Assembly (NCBI GenBank): GCA_964461995.1
Contig: CAYWXL010000019.1
Span: 6,200 to 70,199 of the forward strand
DNA: 64,000 nt
Direction of reading: 5' to 3'
Source of the DNA: JALSRK01 sp964461995
GTDB lineage: Bacteria; Acidobacteriota; Terriglobia; Bryobacterales; Bryobacteraceae
Part shown: positions 26,402 to 35,656 of the stretch, piece after piece
Layout of the letters: each line of letters starts with the position of its first letter
Position numbering within the stretch: the stretch's first letter is position 1
Position numbers and translations under genes: made by a program
Notes under the pieces: model-generated
Seen by the model: the letters and a program-made list of their open reading frames with translations, nothing else
Told to the model about the DNA's origin: nothing
Databases searched by the model: none

Positions 26402-26422
26402 ACTGGAAGGAAGAGCACCCCC

Positions 26423-26509
26423 GCGGACGTGGCGGAATCGGCAGACGCGCCGGATTTAGGTTCCGGTACCCGAGAGGGTGTGGGGGTTCAAGTCCCCCCG
26501 TCCGCACCA
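26423..26509 (+). tRNA. tRNA-Leu (anticodon UAG)
   Basis: An 87-base tRNA including the encoded CCA. The acceptor stem GCGGACG pairs with CGTCCGC; the D-arm is GTGGCGGAATCGGCAGACGC; the anticodon stem CCGGA/TCCGG encloses TTTAGGT, giving anticodon TAG. The long variable arm (ACCCGAGAGGGT) is class II, and the T-arm is GGGGGTTCAAGTCCCCC. It decodes CUA and, with wobble, other CUN leucine codons. Confidence 0.96.
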
Positions 26510-26534
26510 TTCATTCCTGCCGACTGGTCCCCGG

Positions 26535-27248
26535 CTAAAGTTCCTTGATGAAGATGTTGCGAAACTGAACCAAGCTCGGGGGTGAAACCCAGCGCCCGTC
26601 TTTCATCCGGCCGTGGTGCTGCAGCCCGATGGGGCCCTTCGGAGCGATTCCCGGAATCCGGGCGTTGTCGATGACGGTATAGCCGTTGAGGACCACCGTG
26701 ACGCGGTCGCCCCGAAGGGTGATCTCGAAGGTGTTCCATTCACCGATGTTGCGGTCGGCGTGGAGCTTGGGCACCGCAGCGCCGCGGACCTCCGGGGGCA
26801 GATCCTTGTTGTTGCGGACGCTCCACAACTCGCCCGAGCCCTGTGGCCAGCACCAGATGTTGACCTGGGGGCCGCCGCGAAGCAGGATGCCGGAGTCGGA
26901 ATCGGGGATGGAGAACTCGATGATCTTGCCGGAGGCGTCGCGTTTGTAGCTGCCGTCGGGCATAAGGATGCGAGTGCGCGGGTAGACGTAGGGGGTCTCC
27001 TTGATACGCCAGTCGATGCGCAGGATGAAGTCACGAAACTCCTTCTCCGTCCACAGGTGTTTTTCGCCGGGCGCCTCGCTCTGAGCGTCGTAGTCGATGA
27101 CACCGTCCACGACGCGCCAGTGTCCGTTGTCGCCCTCGGGGATGCGCCAGCCGCTGAGGTCTTTCCCATTGAACAGAGAAACGAAGCCCGGGGGAACTTG
27201 GGCCCAAGCCATCACCGCGGAAAGCAACACAACCGGAAGGAATCTCAT
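26535..27248 (-). CDS. Secreted DUF1080 (3-keto-disaccharide hydrolase) domain protein
   Basis: A 237-residue protein with signal peptide MRFLPVVLLSAVMAWAQ and a single DUF1080 domain: FVSLFNGKDLSGWRIPE, GVIDYDAQ, FILRIDWRIK, DSGILLRGG, EWNTFEITLRGDRVTVVLNG and GPIGLQHHG. The fold is concanavalin-like. Some members hydrolyse 3-keto-glycosides; others have no known activity. DUF1080 genes are common in Acidobacteriota and Planctomycetes. No partner dehydrogenase is visible nearby. Confidence 0.88.
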   Translation of the reverse strand: MRFLPVVLLSAVMAWAQVPPGFVSLFNGKDLSGWRIPEGDNGHWRVVDGVIDYDAQSEAPGEKHLWTEKEFRDFILRIDWRIKETPYVYPRTRILMPDGSYKRDASGKIIEFSIPDSDSGILLRGGPQVNIWCWPQGSGELWSVRNNKDLPPEVRGAAVPKLHADRNIGEWNTFEITLRGDRVTVVLNGYTVIDNARIPGIAPKGPIGLQHHGRMKDGRWVSPPSLVQFRNIFIKEL

Positions 27249-27334
27249 CGCATAACCCTCCTTGCTTCGATGACGAGCATTATAGTGGGAGAGTAAGGTT
27301 GGTGGCGGCGGCTGGACGGCGGCGAGAAACCCTG

Positions 27335-27919
27335 ATGATTCCTGTTCGTGTTGCGCGGAGCCGGAGGTATCTTCTTGCGTGTTGTTTCTTGGTCATGCTG
27401 TCCGCCGGAGTGGGGTGCAAGCGGCGGCCAGTGACGGTGATTCCCCAGAAGATCTTTGTGCCGCCTCCGCCGGAACCCCGCGAACCCGCACCGGCGCCAG
27501 AGCTGCCGCCGCCGTCCGTGGAAGCGATCGCCAGGTCCCTGACGCCAACGGTGCCGCCGGATCCGCCCGAGGCGATCCGGCAGCCGGCTCCGGTCCCACC
27601 GTTCCGCGAACCCGTCCGGGGAGCAGGGGCCGGGACTCCCGCGCGCCGGCCACCGGCCCTGCAGCTTGGTGCGCTGCTGAGTCCCGAAGAAGAACAACGC
27701 TACCGCGACAAACTCGAAGCCGATCTCGCCCGTATACGGCGCAATCTAGCGACGCTCGCACGCCGGAGTCTCACAGAAAGACAAGCGGCCGAGCTGCGGC
27801 GCGTCCGCGCCCTGGTTGAGCAGGCGGAAGCGATGCGCGGGCGCGACCTGGCGGCGGCAAGCGAACTGGCCGGGCGGGCAGTGATCTTGTCGGAGGAGTT
27901 GCTTCGTACCAGCCGGTGA
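27335..27919 (+). CDS. Proline-rich exported protein, possible lipoprotein
   Basis: A 194-residue protein with a signal sequence (SRRYLLACCFLVMLSAGVGC). The final Cys is preceded by G-V-G, a weak lipobox, so lipidation is uncertain. It is followed by a long Pro/Ala-rich linker (about 35-115) and a C-terminal helical, coiled-coil-like region (SPEEEQRYRDKLEADLARIR; TERQAAELRRVRALVEQAEA). No family recognised. The frame is open to TTG at 27299; I chose the ATG at 27335. It is divergent from the DUF1080 gene. Confidence 0.65.
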   Translation: MIPVRVARSRRYLLACCFLVMLSAGVGCKRRPVTVIPQKIFVPPPPEPREPAPAPELPPPSVEAIARSLTPTVPPDPPEAIRQPAPVPPFREPVRGAGAGTPARRPPALQLGALLSPEEEQRYRDKLEADLARIRRNLATLARRSLTERQAAELRRVRALVEQAEAMRGRDLAAASELAGRAVILSEELLRTSR

Positions 27920-27990
27920 TTAGGCTCCCCAGCAAATCGACCAAGGGGTGGCAGCAGCGGGTGTGAAGCGGGCGGAGCTCCGATAAGGGA

Positions 27991-28605
27991 TCACTCGATC
28001 GGTCCGAGCTTTTCCGGGGGCCAGTAGACGAAGACCGCTTTGCCATAGATCTGGTTTCGGGGAACCGGCCCCCAGTTGCGGCTGTCATTCGAGGAAGTGC
28101 GATGGTCGCCCATCACGTAATAGTGGTCCGGGGGGATGCGGATCGGCGGCCGTGACTGGCGGTCGCGGTACTCAGCCGGCACATAAGGCTCATCGAGGGC
28201 CTTTCCGTTCACATAGACCGTGCCCGAGCGAATCTCGACCACGTCGCCGGGCAGGCCGATGACGCGCTTGATGTACGACTTGGAGGGATCCCCGGGAAAC
28301 CAGAAGACGACCAGGTCGCCCCGCTCGATTTCGCCCAGCCCGAACCGGTAGATAAACTTGTTGATGAAGATGCGTTCCTGGTCCACTAAGGAGGGCATCA
28401 TGCTGGTGCCTTCCACCTTGACGGGCTGATAGACGAACAAGATCACGACGACCGCGATAAGGACCGACAAGGTGAGATCGCGCACCCAGACAGCGAAGCT
28501 GAACCACCACGGACGGGCGCCCGATCCAGCAACGGCCGAAGAGCCCTCCGGCTTGGCGGATTGTTCGCGGAAATCGTCCTCCATGGCTGCCCAAACGCTT
28601 TCCAT
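27991..28605 (-). CDS. lepB: Signal peptidase I
   Basis: Cleaves signal peptides at the outer face of the inner membrane. The 204-residue protein has one anchor (LTLSVLIAVVVILFVYQP), the catalytic Ser in VEGTSMMPSLVDQER, the general-base Lys in SYIKRVIGLPGDVVEI, and the conserved VMGDHRTSSNDSRNWGPV. The frame is open well upstream, but the ATG at 28605 matches a typical short cytoplasmic N-terminus; the upstream part overlaps the divergent glycosyltransferase gene. Confidence 0.94.
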   Translation of the reverse strand: MESVWAAMEDDFREQSAKPEGSSAVAGSGARPWWFSFAVWVRDLTLSVLIAVVVILFVYQPVKVEGTSMMPSLVDQERIFINKFIYRFGLGEIERGDLVVFWFPGDPSKSYIKRVIGLPGDVVEIRSGTVYVNGKALDEPYVPAEYRDRQSRPPIRIPPDHYYVMGDHRTSSNDSRNWGPVPRNQIYGKAVFVYWPPEKLGPIE

Positions 28606-28621
28606 TTTTATCGTACCCTGA

Positions 28622-29362
28622 ATGACGCAACCAGACGATATCCATCGCTGCCGGTCCGCCTTGATCATTCCCGCGCTGAACGAAGAGGACGTGATCGGCG
28701 AGACCCTGGCGCGGGCGCCGCGCGGCCTGTTCGATGTGGTGATCGTGGCCGACAACGGCTCGACGGATCGCACAGCGGAGATCGCGCGGTCACACGGGGC
28801 GACCGTGGTCTTCGAATCCCGCCGGGGTTACGGCGCAGCGTGCCTGGCGGCGATCGCCGCCCTGCCAGCGGAAGTGGACTGCCTGGTTTTCCTGCAGGCC
28901 GACGGCTCCGAGGATCCGGCGGAAGCGAAGAAGCTGATCGAGCCGATCGCGCGTGGAGAGGCGGACCTGGTGATCGGCTCTCGGACTCTGGGGACGGCGG
29001 AGCGGGGCGCCCTGGCGGTGCATCAAAGGTTCGGAAACTGGTTGGCGACCTTTCTGATCCGGCTGTTGTACGGACACCGGTACACCGATCTGGGCCCGTT
29101 CCGTGCAATCGGCCGGGAGGCGTTGGAGCGCCTCGAAATGGCTGACCGGGACTATGGGTGGACGGTCGAGATGCAAGTGCGGGCGCTACAGCAGGGGCTC
29201 AGGGTCGTCGAGGTCCCGGTTTCCTACGGCCGACGGCGGGCCGGGAAAGGGAAGGTCTCAGCCAGCTTGAAAGCGAGCGTGCTGGCCGGCTTCAAGATCG
29301 TCACCACGATCCTGCGCCTGCATTTCCATAACCGCACGCGGCGGGCGCCGCGTGGGAGATGA
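28622..29362 (+). CDS. Family 2 glycosyltransferase
   Basis: A 246-residue GT-A enzyme close to dolichyl/polyprenyl-phosphate sugar transferases. Motifs: ALIIPALNEEDVIGETLA at the start of the fold, VADNGSTDRTAEIA, VFLQADGSEDPAEA (metal-binding region) and DLVIGSRTLG. It has no C-terminal membrane helices of the DPM/GtrB type, so it is probably peripheral. It probably transfers a sugar to a polyprenyl carrier. The stop lies 18 bases from the PIN gene's end, convergently. Confidence 0.85.
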   Translation: MTQPDDIHRCRSALIIPALNEEDVIGETLARAPRGLFDVVIVADNGSTDRTAEIARSHGATVVFESRRGYGAACLAAIAALPAEVDCLVFLQADGSEDPAEAKKLIEPIARGEADLVIGSRTLGTAERGALAVHQRFGNWLATFLIRLLYGHRYTDLGPFRAIGREALERLEMADRDYGWTVEMQVRALQQGLRVVEVPVSYGRRRAGKGKVSASLKASVLAGFKIVTTILRLHFHNRTRRAPRGR

Positions 29363-29379
29363 ACCCAGAACCGTTCTGG

Positions 29380-30450
29380 TCAGTGCGGGGTCCGCTCGCG
29401 GTGCGAACGGTCCTGTTTCTCGCGTCCTGTCTGAGGTTTGTCGAGGATCTGATGCACTTTCTCGTCGAACCGCCCGAAGATCATCTTCCCGGCGGTGGTC
29501 TGCAGGACGCTGGTGACCGTAATCTCGATGGTCTTCGAGATCATCTTGCGGGCGTTGTCCACCACTACCATAGTGCCGTCGTCTAAATAGGCGACGCCCT
29601 GGTTGTACTCCTTACCTTCCTTGAGGATGAAGACTTTCATCATTTCGCCCGGCAGGACGACGGGTTTCAGCGAGTTTGCCAGCTCATTGATATTGAGGAC
29701 CTCGACGCCGTGCAGGTTGGCGACCTTGTTGAGGTTGAAGTCGTTCGTGACGATCTTGCAATCGTATAACTTGCCCAGCTCGATGAGCTTCATGTCCACG
29801 TCGCGGATGTTGGGGAAATCTTCTTCAAGGATCTGGACACTCAACTGAGGCATCTTCTGAAGCCGCTGCAAGATGTCCAGGCCGCGGCGGCCGCGGTTGC
29901 GCTTCATCGAGTCGGCCGAATCGGCGACCAGTTGCAGCTCACGGAGAACGAACTGGGGGATAACGAGCACGCCGTCCAGAAAGCCCGTTTCGGCGACGTC
30001 AGCGATGCGGCCGTCGATAATGACGCTGGTGTCCAGGATCTTGAACGAGTGCTTGGCCGCCTTTTCTCCGCCGAATAGCCCGCCCAGGGCCGCCAGGTTC
30101 AGCATTTCGCCTTTACTGGCCCCGACGATGAGGCCGACATAGGTCATGACAAGCAGAACGAGCAGTTGGAGAAACGGTATGCTGGACGAACCGCTGGGGA
30201 CGGCCCGCCCGATGACCTGAGTCATCAAGAAGGCGCCCAGAATCCCAAGGACGGAACCAATTGCGGCGCCGATGAGGCGCTTGAGACTCACCTGCTTGAG
30301 ACGGGCCTCGAAAAGAATGATGCCCAGCCCGGCAAGGAGGCCCAAACCCGCGGCCCACGGCCGCGCCAGTTCGAACGGTTGGAGAAAGTAAGCCGCACTA
30401 ACAACAATGAGGACGAAGCTGACACGTATGAAGAGCAGATCATTGAACAT
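29380..30450 (-). CDS. PIN/TRAM-domain membrane protein (YacL type)
   Basis: A 356-residue protein with four N-terminal transmembrane helices (LLFIRVSFVLIVVSAAYFL, AAGLGLLAGLGIILFEA, LIGAAIGSVLGILGAFLM, IPFLQLLVLLVMTYVGLIVG). A cytoplasmic PIN domain follows (about 142-260; KILDTSVIIDGRIADVAE, IPQFVLRELQLVADS, DCKIVTNDFNLNKVA) and then a TRAM domain (EGKEYNQGVAYLDDGTMVVV). PIN acidic residues are intact, so it should be an RNase. Matching proteins are conserved across Firmicutes and Acidobacteriota. The ATG at 30450 follows GGGGAGGG. Confidence 0.92.
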   Translation of the reverse strand: MFNDLLFIRVSFVLIVVSAAYFLQPFELARPWAAGLGLLAGLGIILFEARLKQVSLKRLIGAAIGSVLGILGAFLMTQVIGRAVPSGSSSIPFLQLLVLLVMTYVGLIVGASKGEMLNLAALGGLFGGEKAAKHSFKILDTSVIIDGRIADVAETGFLDGVLVIPQFVLRELQLVADSADSMKRNRGRRGLDILQRLQKMPQLSVQILEEDFPNIRDVDMKLIELGKLYDCKIVTNDFNLNKVANLHGVEVLNINELANSLKPVVLPGEMMKVFILKEGKEYNQGVAYLDDGTMVVVDNARKMISKTIEITVTSVLQTTAGKMIFGRFDEKVHQILDKPQTGREKQDRSHRERTPH

Positions 30451-30699
30451 GCCACCCTCCCCGGTGACAGGGCCGAAAACTGAGCGAAAGGGTATGAATA
30501 CGCCCGGCCTTGAGTATATCACCGATCACCGTTTACACCCCCACGCGGCGGCCGCGGCGCCTATAGGGAACAACTCGGGAAAGCGCAGGAAACGCAGAAA
30601 GGGAGAGCAGGCCCCAAGGATCGAAAAACAAAGGACGCGCGCGGAGACGGGCGCGCCGGTTGAAGTGACAACAGTGGTGGAACGGCGTGGAACCCGCGA

Positions 30700-31065
30700 C
30701 TATAACACCTTGGCGAGTTCCTGGGCGAAAGCGCTTTGCGAGCGGTTCTGTTTTCCAGACCGCCGGTGCTTGCGGCCGCCGCGGCGGCGTTCCTGAGACC
30801 GCTGCCCCTTCGGCCGAGGGGGCTGAGCCTGGTTCGCACGAAGCAAACGGCCTTCGAGCGGCGCCCGGTCGAAGCGGCGAATGATCGCCTGCATCTCCTC
30901 GTCGTTCGGGGTTTCGATAAAGGCGAAGCCTTTGGATTCCTGTGTTTCGGGGTTGCGGATGACTTTGATCGAGTCGGCGACCAAGTTTTCAGCTTGCAGC
31001 CACGACATGATGTCGTCGGCGGTAACCCAGGTGGGAAGATTTCCGAGAAATACGGTATGACTCAT
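30700..31065 (-). CDS. RRM-type RNA-binding protein with basic tail
   Basis: A 121-residue protein. A single RRM occupies about residues 1-80, with RNP2 VFLGNLP and RNP1 KGFAFIE. The C-terminal 40 residues are Arg/Lys/Gln-rich (PRPKGQRSQERRRGGRKHRR), which should add non-specific RNA binding. Similar short RRM proteins are widespread in cyanobacteria and Acidobacteriota and are linked to cold response and RNA chaperoning. The ATG at 31065 gives the standard MSHTVFLGNL start; a longer frame to 31212 is unlikely. Confidence 0.9.
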   Translation of the reverse strand: MSHTVFLGNLPTWVTADDIMSWLQAENLVADSIKVIRNPETQESKGFAFIETPNDEEMQAIIRRFDRAPLEGRLLRANQAQPPRPKGQRSQERRRGGRKHRRSGKQNRSQSAFAQELAKVL

Positions 31066-31242
31066 TCTGAGGGCGCTATACTCTCCTATTAGGTTTTGGG
31101 GACCGGCATGAGCAGACAGGCGAGGTCCATCGAAGCGTTCCCATGATACCACAGGCCGGAAGGCGCCGCCAATTCGAGGCTGAGGCGCTCCCAGCCGCAG
31201 GAAGCCAAGCACAAATCATTCGTCAGGAGAGTCAACGATCCC

Positions 31243-31602
31243 TTGCTGAGAAAACTACTCAAATCCAAGATTCACCGTGCTACCGTCACGGGCGCCGATC
31301 TCAACTACGAAGGGAGCATCGCCATCGACGTGGACCTGATGAAAGCGGTGGATCTCGTCGAAAACGAAGCCGTCCATGTATGGAACCTCGCCACGGGGGC
31401 GAGAATCGAGACCTACGTGATTCCGGCGGAACCCGGCTCGGGAGAGATACGGCTGAACGGAGCGGCCGCGCACTCGTTCCGGCCGGGCGAGCTGGTGATC
31501 ATCGCGGCTTTCGCGTGGATCGAGGAGTCCGGCTGGCCGCTGCACAAGCCAAGGATCGTTCTGGTGGACGGAGACAACCGGGTGGCGCGGCGGATCTCCT
31601 GA
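31243..31602 (+). CDS. panD: Aspartate 1-decarboxylase
   Basis: Makes beta-alanine for pantothenate and CoA. The 119-residue proenzyme has the self-cleavage site in DLNYEGSIAIDVDLM (Gly24-Ser25; the Ser becomes the pyruvoyl group), the N-terminal KSKIHRATVTGA and the NGAAA segment. The start is a TTG at 31243: the family begins M-L-R-x-x-L-K-S-K-I-H, and no ATG is available. AGGAG lies 13 bases upstream, a little far. The neighbouring RRM gene is divergent. Confidence 0.95.
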   Translation: MLRKLLKSKIHRATVTGADLNYEGSIAIDVDLMKAVDLVENEAVHVWNLATGARIETYVIPAEPGSGEIRLNGAAAHSFRPGELVIIAAFAWIEESGWPLHKPRIVLVDGDNRVARRIS

Positions 31603-31627
31603 GGTCAGGACCGCGAGCGCGACAGAT

Positions 31628-32608
31628 ATGTCAGACAGCGCTGTCGGCCGGAAATGGAGCCCCGTGTTCCTCGTTGGGTGTCCCCGCAGCGGCACTACGC
31701 TGCTTCGGGACCTGCTGCGCTCTCATCCTTTACTGACGATCCCGGGTGAATCCCACTTTATCCCGGATTTCTACCGGGCATACGGCGATCCCCAGAACCC
31801 TTGGGAGGCGGAGCGGCTGGCCGCCCGCATTCTGGGTACGTTTTGGATAGGGAGGTGGCACCTGCCGCTGGAGCCGGGGGACTTTCGAGACTGCCGCACG
31901 TTCCGGGAAACGGTCGAACGGCTGTACGAGACTTGGGCGCGTCTGGAGGGCAAACGCCAGTGGGGAGACAAGACGCCCCATTACGTGCTCCACATGCCGC
32001 TGCTGGCACGGCTGTTCCCGGAGGCGCGTTTCGTCCACATATACCGGGATGGCCGGGACGTCGCGCTCTCGTGGCTGAAAAAGCGCTACGAGCCGCAGAA
32101 CCTCTACGCAGCGATCGAGCAATGGTCTTTCCTGGTGACGACGGGGATGCGGGACGGGCGGCGGCTGGGGCCCGAACGGTATTTCGAGGTGCGCTATGAG
32201 ACGCTGATCTCGGAGACGGAAGCGGTAATGAGGAAAGTATGCCGTTTTCTCGGCCTCCCCTGGGACGCCGCTGTGCTGCGCCCCAACCGTTCACAGCGGG
32301 GCACGGCGGGGGTTACGGCAGGCCCGCCGCCGGCCGAAGTGAAGAGCAGAAACTCGGAGAAGTGGAAAACTGAAATGGCCCGCGAGGACCGGCAGCTCGC
32401 CGAATCCGTGGCCGGGGAGACGCTGGCGCAGCTCGGCTACGAGACCAACGGACTGGCGCGCCCGCTTTCGCGGTGGCGGCAGACGGCCTGGCGAATCCGT
32501 AGCCGCATCAGATGGGTGACGCACAAGGCGCGCGAAAAGCGTTGGGGGAAGCGGCAGATGATCGAAGCGAAGCTCCGGGCCCGCTTTCTGCCGAAGGTGC
32601 ACCTCTAG
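31628..32608 (+). CDS. PAPS-dependent sulfotransferase family protein
   Basis: A 326-residue cytoplasmic enzyme with the two PAPS-binding motifs: 5'-PSB in FLVGCPRSGTTLLRDLL and 3'-PB in FVHIYRDGRDVALSWLKKRY. The His/Asp-rich KTPHYVLHMP is the usual third motif. The C-terminus is basic. Bacterial members sulfate lipids, sugars or peptides; the acceptor is unknown. It follows panD by 25 bases and may be co-transcribed, although no metabolic link is obvious. Confidence 0.88.
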   Translation: MSDSAVGRKWSPVFLVGCPRSGTTLLRDLLRSHPLLTIPGESHFIPDFYRAYGDPQNPWEAERLAARILGTFWIGRWHLPLEPGDFRDCRTFRETVERLYETWARLEGKRQWGDKTPHYVLHMPLLARLFPEARFVHIYRDGRDVALSWLKKRYEPQNLYAAIEQWSFLVTTGMRDGRRLGPERYFEVRYETLISETEAVMRKVCRFLGLPWDAAVLRPNRSQRGTAGVTAGPPPAEVKSRNSEKWKTEMAREDRQLAESVAGETLAQLGYETNGLARPLSRWRQTAWRIRSRIRWVTHKAREKRWGKRQMIEAKLRARFLPKVHL

Positions 32609-32645
32609 CCGGGAGCGCAGACGCCGGGACGCCTCCATGCCCGAA

Positions 32646-34331
32646 TCAACCGGCGGCCATCTCAATCAGCTTTTCGGCGTGGCGCAACGCCTCGGGGGTC
32701 AGTTCCCGGCCGGAAAGCATCCGCCCGATCTCCCGGATGCGGGCTTTCCGGTCCAGCTCCTCGATGGCCGCGACGGTTCCGCCGGCGGACTGAGTCTTGC
32801 GGACCAAGTAATGGTGGTCGGCGAAACCAGCGATCTGGGGCAGGTGGGTGACGCAGAGTACCTGGTCAGCGGCGGCGATCTGTTTCAGACGGCGCCCAAC
32901 GGTCTCAGCAGCGCTTCCACCAACACCGGAATCCACCTCGTCGAAGACGAGCGTCCGCGGCGCTCCGGAACCCTTCCTGCGGCCAACGGCCCCGGCGACG
33001 CAGGTTTTCAGCGCTAAGGCGATGCGGGAGAGCTCGCCGCCGGAAGGCACTTTGTCGAGCGGCCCCGGCGGCTGGCCGGGATTGGCCGAGACAAGAAACT
33101 CGACCCGGTCGGCGCCCGCCGGCGACCAGGACGCGCGTTCCAGCTTGATGCGGAAAACCGCCTTTTCCATGGCCAGCGACCGCAGTTCCTGCTGGACAAG
33201 ACGCTCCAGCTTGCGGGCGGCGGCCTCGCGCCGGCGGGTGAGGCGGCGGGCTGCCTCCTCGTACTGGCGCGCCAGTTCTCCGCGGCGCTCTTCGAGCCGG
33301 CGGCGCTTTTCTTCCGAGGTTTCGGTCTCTTCGAGCTTCTGCTTGACGTCTTCCAGATAGGCCAAAATCTCCTCGACCGTGGAACCGTACTTGCGCTTCA
33401 AACGGTCGATGGCCGCGAGGCGGTCTTCAATCTCGTCCAGCCGCCGGGGGTCGGATTCCAGCCGCCCGATGTAGTGCTGCAGTTCGCGGGCGGCCTCTTC
33501 GATGGTGATGGCCGCAGGCTCGAGGCTGTCGCGGATCGGCTGTAGGCTCTGGTCGTAAGAGCAAGCCTCATCGAGGCTTCGGATGGCCTGCTGCAGACGG
33601 GTGAGCGCGGCGTCTTCGGCCTCGTATAACGCGGCATGGGCAGCGTTCGTGCTCTCCTCCAACCGGGTGACATTCTGGAGAATGCGGCGCTCCTGCTCAA
33701 GGGACTCGTCCTCGCCGGGCCGGGGCGCCACTTCCTCGATCTCGCGCCGCTGGAACTTCCAGAGGTCGATCAGCCGCATCCGCTCCTGTTCGGATGAGGC
33801 CAGGCGAGCCAGCTCGTCGCCGGTGCGGCGCCATTCCGCGTAAAGGGCGCCGACCTCCTTGACCAGATCGCCGACGCCGGCAAAAGCATCGAGCATCTCC
33901 AACTGGGAAGCGCTTTCGAAGAGACGCTGCTGGTCATGCTGGCCATGGATATCGCAAAGGAAGGGGGCGAGACGCCGCAGCAAGGCGACCGTCACCGGCC
34001 GACAGCCGGCGAAGGCCCTGGATTTCCCACTGGTTTGCACTTCGCGTTCGATCAGAAGCTCACCGTCTTCGGTTTCCACTCCGGCCTCCTCAAGAATCGC
34101 TTGCAGGGCCGGATCGGCGGGGAGTTCGAAGATGCCAGCGACCCGGGCACGGGAGGCGCCGACCCGAACGAGGTCGGCCGAGGCGCGGCCTCCCAGCAGC
34201 AGACCGAGGGCGCCGACGACGATGGACTTGCCCGAGCCGGTCTCTCCGGTCAGCAGGTTGAGGCCGGGGTGGAACCGGACACGGAGACGCTCGACGACAG
34301 CGTAGTTCTCAACCAGCAGTTCGACCAGCAT
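32646..34331 (-). CDS. recN: DNA repair protein RecN
   Basis: SMC-like ATPase for double-strand-break repair. The 561-residue protein has Walker A in LLTGETGSGKSIVVGAL, a long coiled-coil middle (about 150-370), the LSGGELSR-type signature here as VPSGGELSRIALALK, and Walker B in TLVFDEVDSGVGG, followed by VLCVTHLPQIAGFADHHY. The start ATG at 34331 gives MLVELLVENYAVVERL, the normal RecN start. The upstream extension to 34427 is not supported. It is divergent from tolQ. Confidence 0.96.
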   Translation of the reverse strand: MLVELLVENYAVVERLRVRFHPGLNLLTGETGSGKSIVVGALGLLLGGRASADLVRVGASRARVAGIFELPADPALQAILEEAGVETEDGELLIEREVQTSGKSRAFAGCRPVTVALLRRLAPFLCDIHGQHDQQRLFESASQLEMLDAFAGVGDLVKEVGALYAEWRRTGDELARLASSEQERMRLIDLWKFQRREIEEVAPRPGEDESLEQERRILQNVTRLEESTNAAHAALYEAEDAALTRLQQAIRSLDEACSYDQSLQPIRDSLEPAAITIEEAARELQHYIGRLESDPRRLDEIEDRLAAIDRLKRKYGSTVEEILAYLEDVKQKLEETETSEEKRRRLEERRGELARQYEEAARRLTRRREAAARKLERLVQQELRSLAMEKAVFRIKLERASWSPAGADRVEFLVSANPGQPPGPLDKVPSGGELSRIALALKTCVAGAVGRRKGSGAPRTLVFDEVDSGVGGSAAETVGRRLKQIAAADQVLCVTHLPQIAGFADHHYLVRKTQSAGGTVAAIEELDRKARIREIGRMLSGRELTPEALRHAEKLIEMAAG

Positions 34332-34511
34332 CCGAGACCGATTATCCCATTGCCGCCAGCGGCGCGGCGAGACAGGCGGGGAGTGCGTCGCGGTCCAGTG
34401 GCGCGAGGGCGGCGCGCGAATCGACAAAACCAGCCTGTATTGTTTTTTCGGTCCTGCTCCGGAGGGCGGCGATAGGTATGATAGTACCTTGAGAAAGGAG
34501 TACGGTCCACC

Positions 34512-35192
34512 TTGCCCTCATACCCCGCTCTCCTGCTTCAAGTGAGCCTTTGGGAACTGGTCAGCCGCGCGAAACCAATTCCGATGGCCACGATGGTCAT
34601 CCTATTGATCTTTTCCATTTTGTCGTGGGCCATCGTGTTCTCGAAATGGAACGTGTTTCGCAAGGCGAGGATCGCGAACCGGAACTTCTTACGGGCGTTC
34701 CGGAAGGCCAACGGCCTTGAGGCGGTCGCCGTAGCCGTGGAGCAATACCGCGCCTCTCCGCTGGTGGCGGTCTTCGAGTACGGCTACGAGGAAGTGGAGC
34801 GCCAGGTCTCCTCAAAAGGGACGCTGCGCAACAAGCTGGCCCTGGAGCGAACCCTGCAACTCGCCATCAGCGAAGAGATCGCCAAATTGGAGCACAACAT
34901 GAACTGGCTGGCAACGACGGCGAGCGTCTGCCCGTTCATCGGATTGTTCGGCACCGTGTGGGGCATCATCGACGCGTTCTCGGCGCTGGGGCTGGCCGGC
35001 AGCGCGAGCCTGCGGGCGGTGGCGCCGGGCATCTCGGAGGCGCTAATCGCAACCGCACTGGGCCTCGGAGCAGCCATCCCGGCAGCGATCTTCTACAACT
35101 ACTTCGGGCACGTGATCCGCGACATCGGGGCGCGGATGGAAGATTTCGCGTTGGAGTTCATGAACTTCGCCGAGCAGCATTTCGGCGACTAG
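34512..35192 (+). CDS. tolQ: TolQ/ExbB-family proton-channel protein
   Basis: Stator channel of the Tol-Pal motor (inner membrane). The 226-residue protein has three transmembrane segments (MATMVILLIFSILSWAIVFS, WLATTASVCPFIGLFGTVWG, ALIATALGLGAAIPAAIFYN), with the conserved Thr and Pro. The start is TTG at 34512, with AAGGAG 11 bases upstream. It is the first gene of a tolQ-tolR-tolA-tolB-pal-cpoB cluster. The gap to tolR is 6 bases. Confidence 0.93.
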   Translation: MPSYPALLLQVSLWELVSRAKPIPMATMVILLIFSILSWAIVFSKWNVFRKARIANRNFLRAFRKANGLEAVAVAVEQYRASPLVAVFEYGYEEVERQVSSKGTLRNKLALERTLQLAISEEIAKLEHNMNWLATTASVCPFIGLFGTVWGIIDAFSALGLAGSASLRAVAPGISEALIATALGLGAAIPAAIFYNYFGHVIRDIGARMEDFALEFMNFAEQHFGD

Positions 35193-35198
35193 CAGGCC

Positions 35199-35642
35199 AT
35201 GGCGTTCTCGGTGAACAACGGCGGATTCAGCGGGCGGAGCCGTTTTCGCGGCACGCCGACGATGTCGGAAATCAACGTTGTACCCCTGGTGGACGTGGTG
35301 CTTGTGCTGCTGATCATCTTCATGTTGACGGCGCACGTGATGGAGTTCGGCCTGGAGATCGACGTACCGAAAGTCCGGCAGGTAAAGGACACGACTGAGG
35401 AGCTCCCGGTAGTCAGCATCACCCGATCTGGAGAGCTATATCTGAACGAGAACCCGGTGAACATCAATGAGCTGGGCGAGCGGGTGCGGGAGCGGTTCCC
35501 CGGAATGCAGGCGGTTTACGTGCGGGCGGACCGGTTGGCGACGTTCGAGACCTTCGCCCAAGTGGCGGACGCGCTGAGCCGGGCGCAACTCGAGGTCCGG
35601 GTGGTGACGCAGCCGGAGGAAGACACGCGCGCGGGACAATAG
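35199..35642 (+). CDS. tolR: TolR/ExbD-family protein
   Basis: Partner of TolQ. The 147-residue protein has one transmembrane helix carrying the essential proton-carrying Asp (INVVPLVDVVLVLLIIFML), then a periplasmic domain (ELPVVSITRSGELYLNENPV; VYVRADRLATFETFAQVADA). It follows tolQ by 6 bases and precedes tolA by 14. Intact family features. Confidence 0.94.
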   Translation: MAFSVNNGGFSGRSRFRGTPTMSEINVVPLVDVVLVLLIIFMLTAHVMEFGLEIDVPKVRQVKDTTEELPVVSITRSGELYLNENPVNINELGERVRERFPGMQAVYVRADRLATFETFAQVADALSRAQLEVRVVTQPEEDTRAGQ

Positions 35643-35656
35643 GTTATAGAAGGACG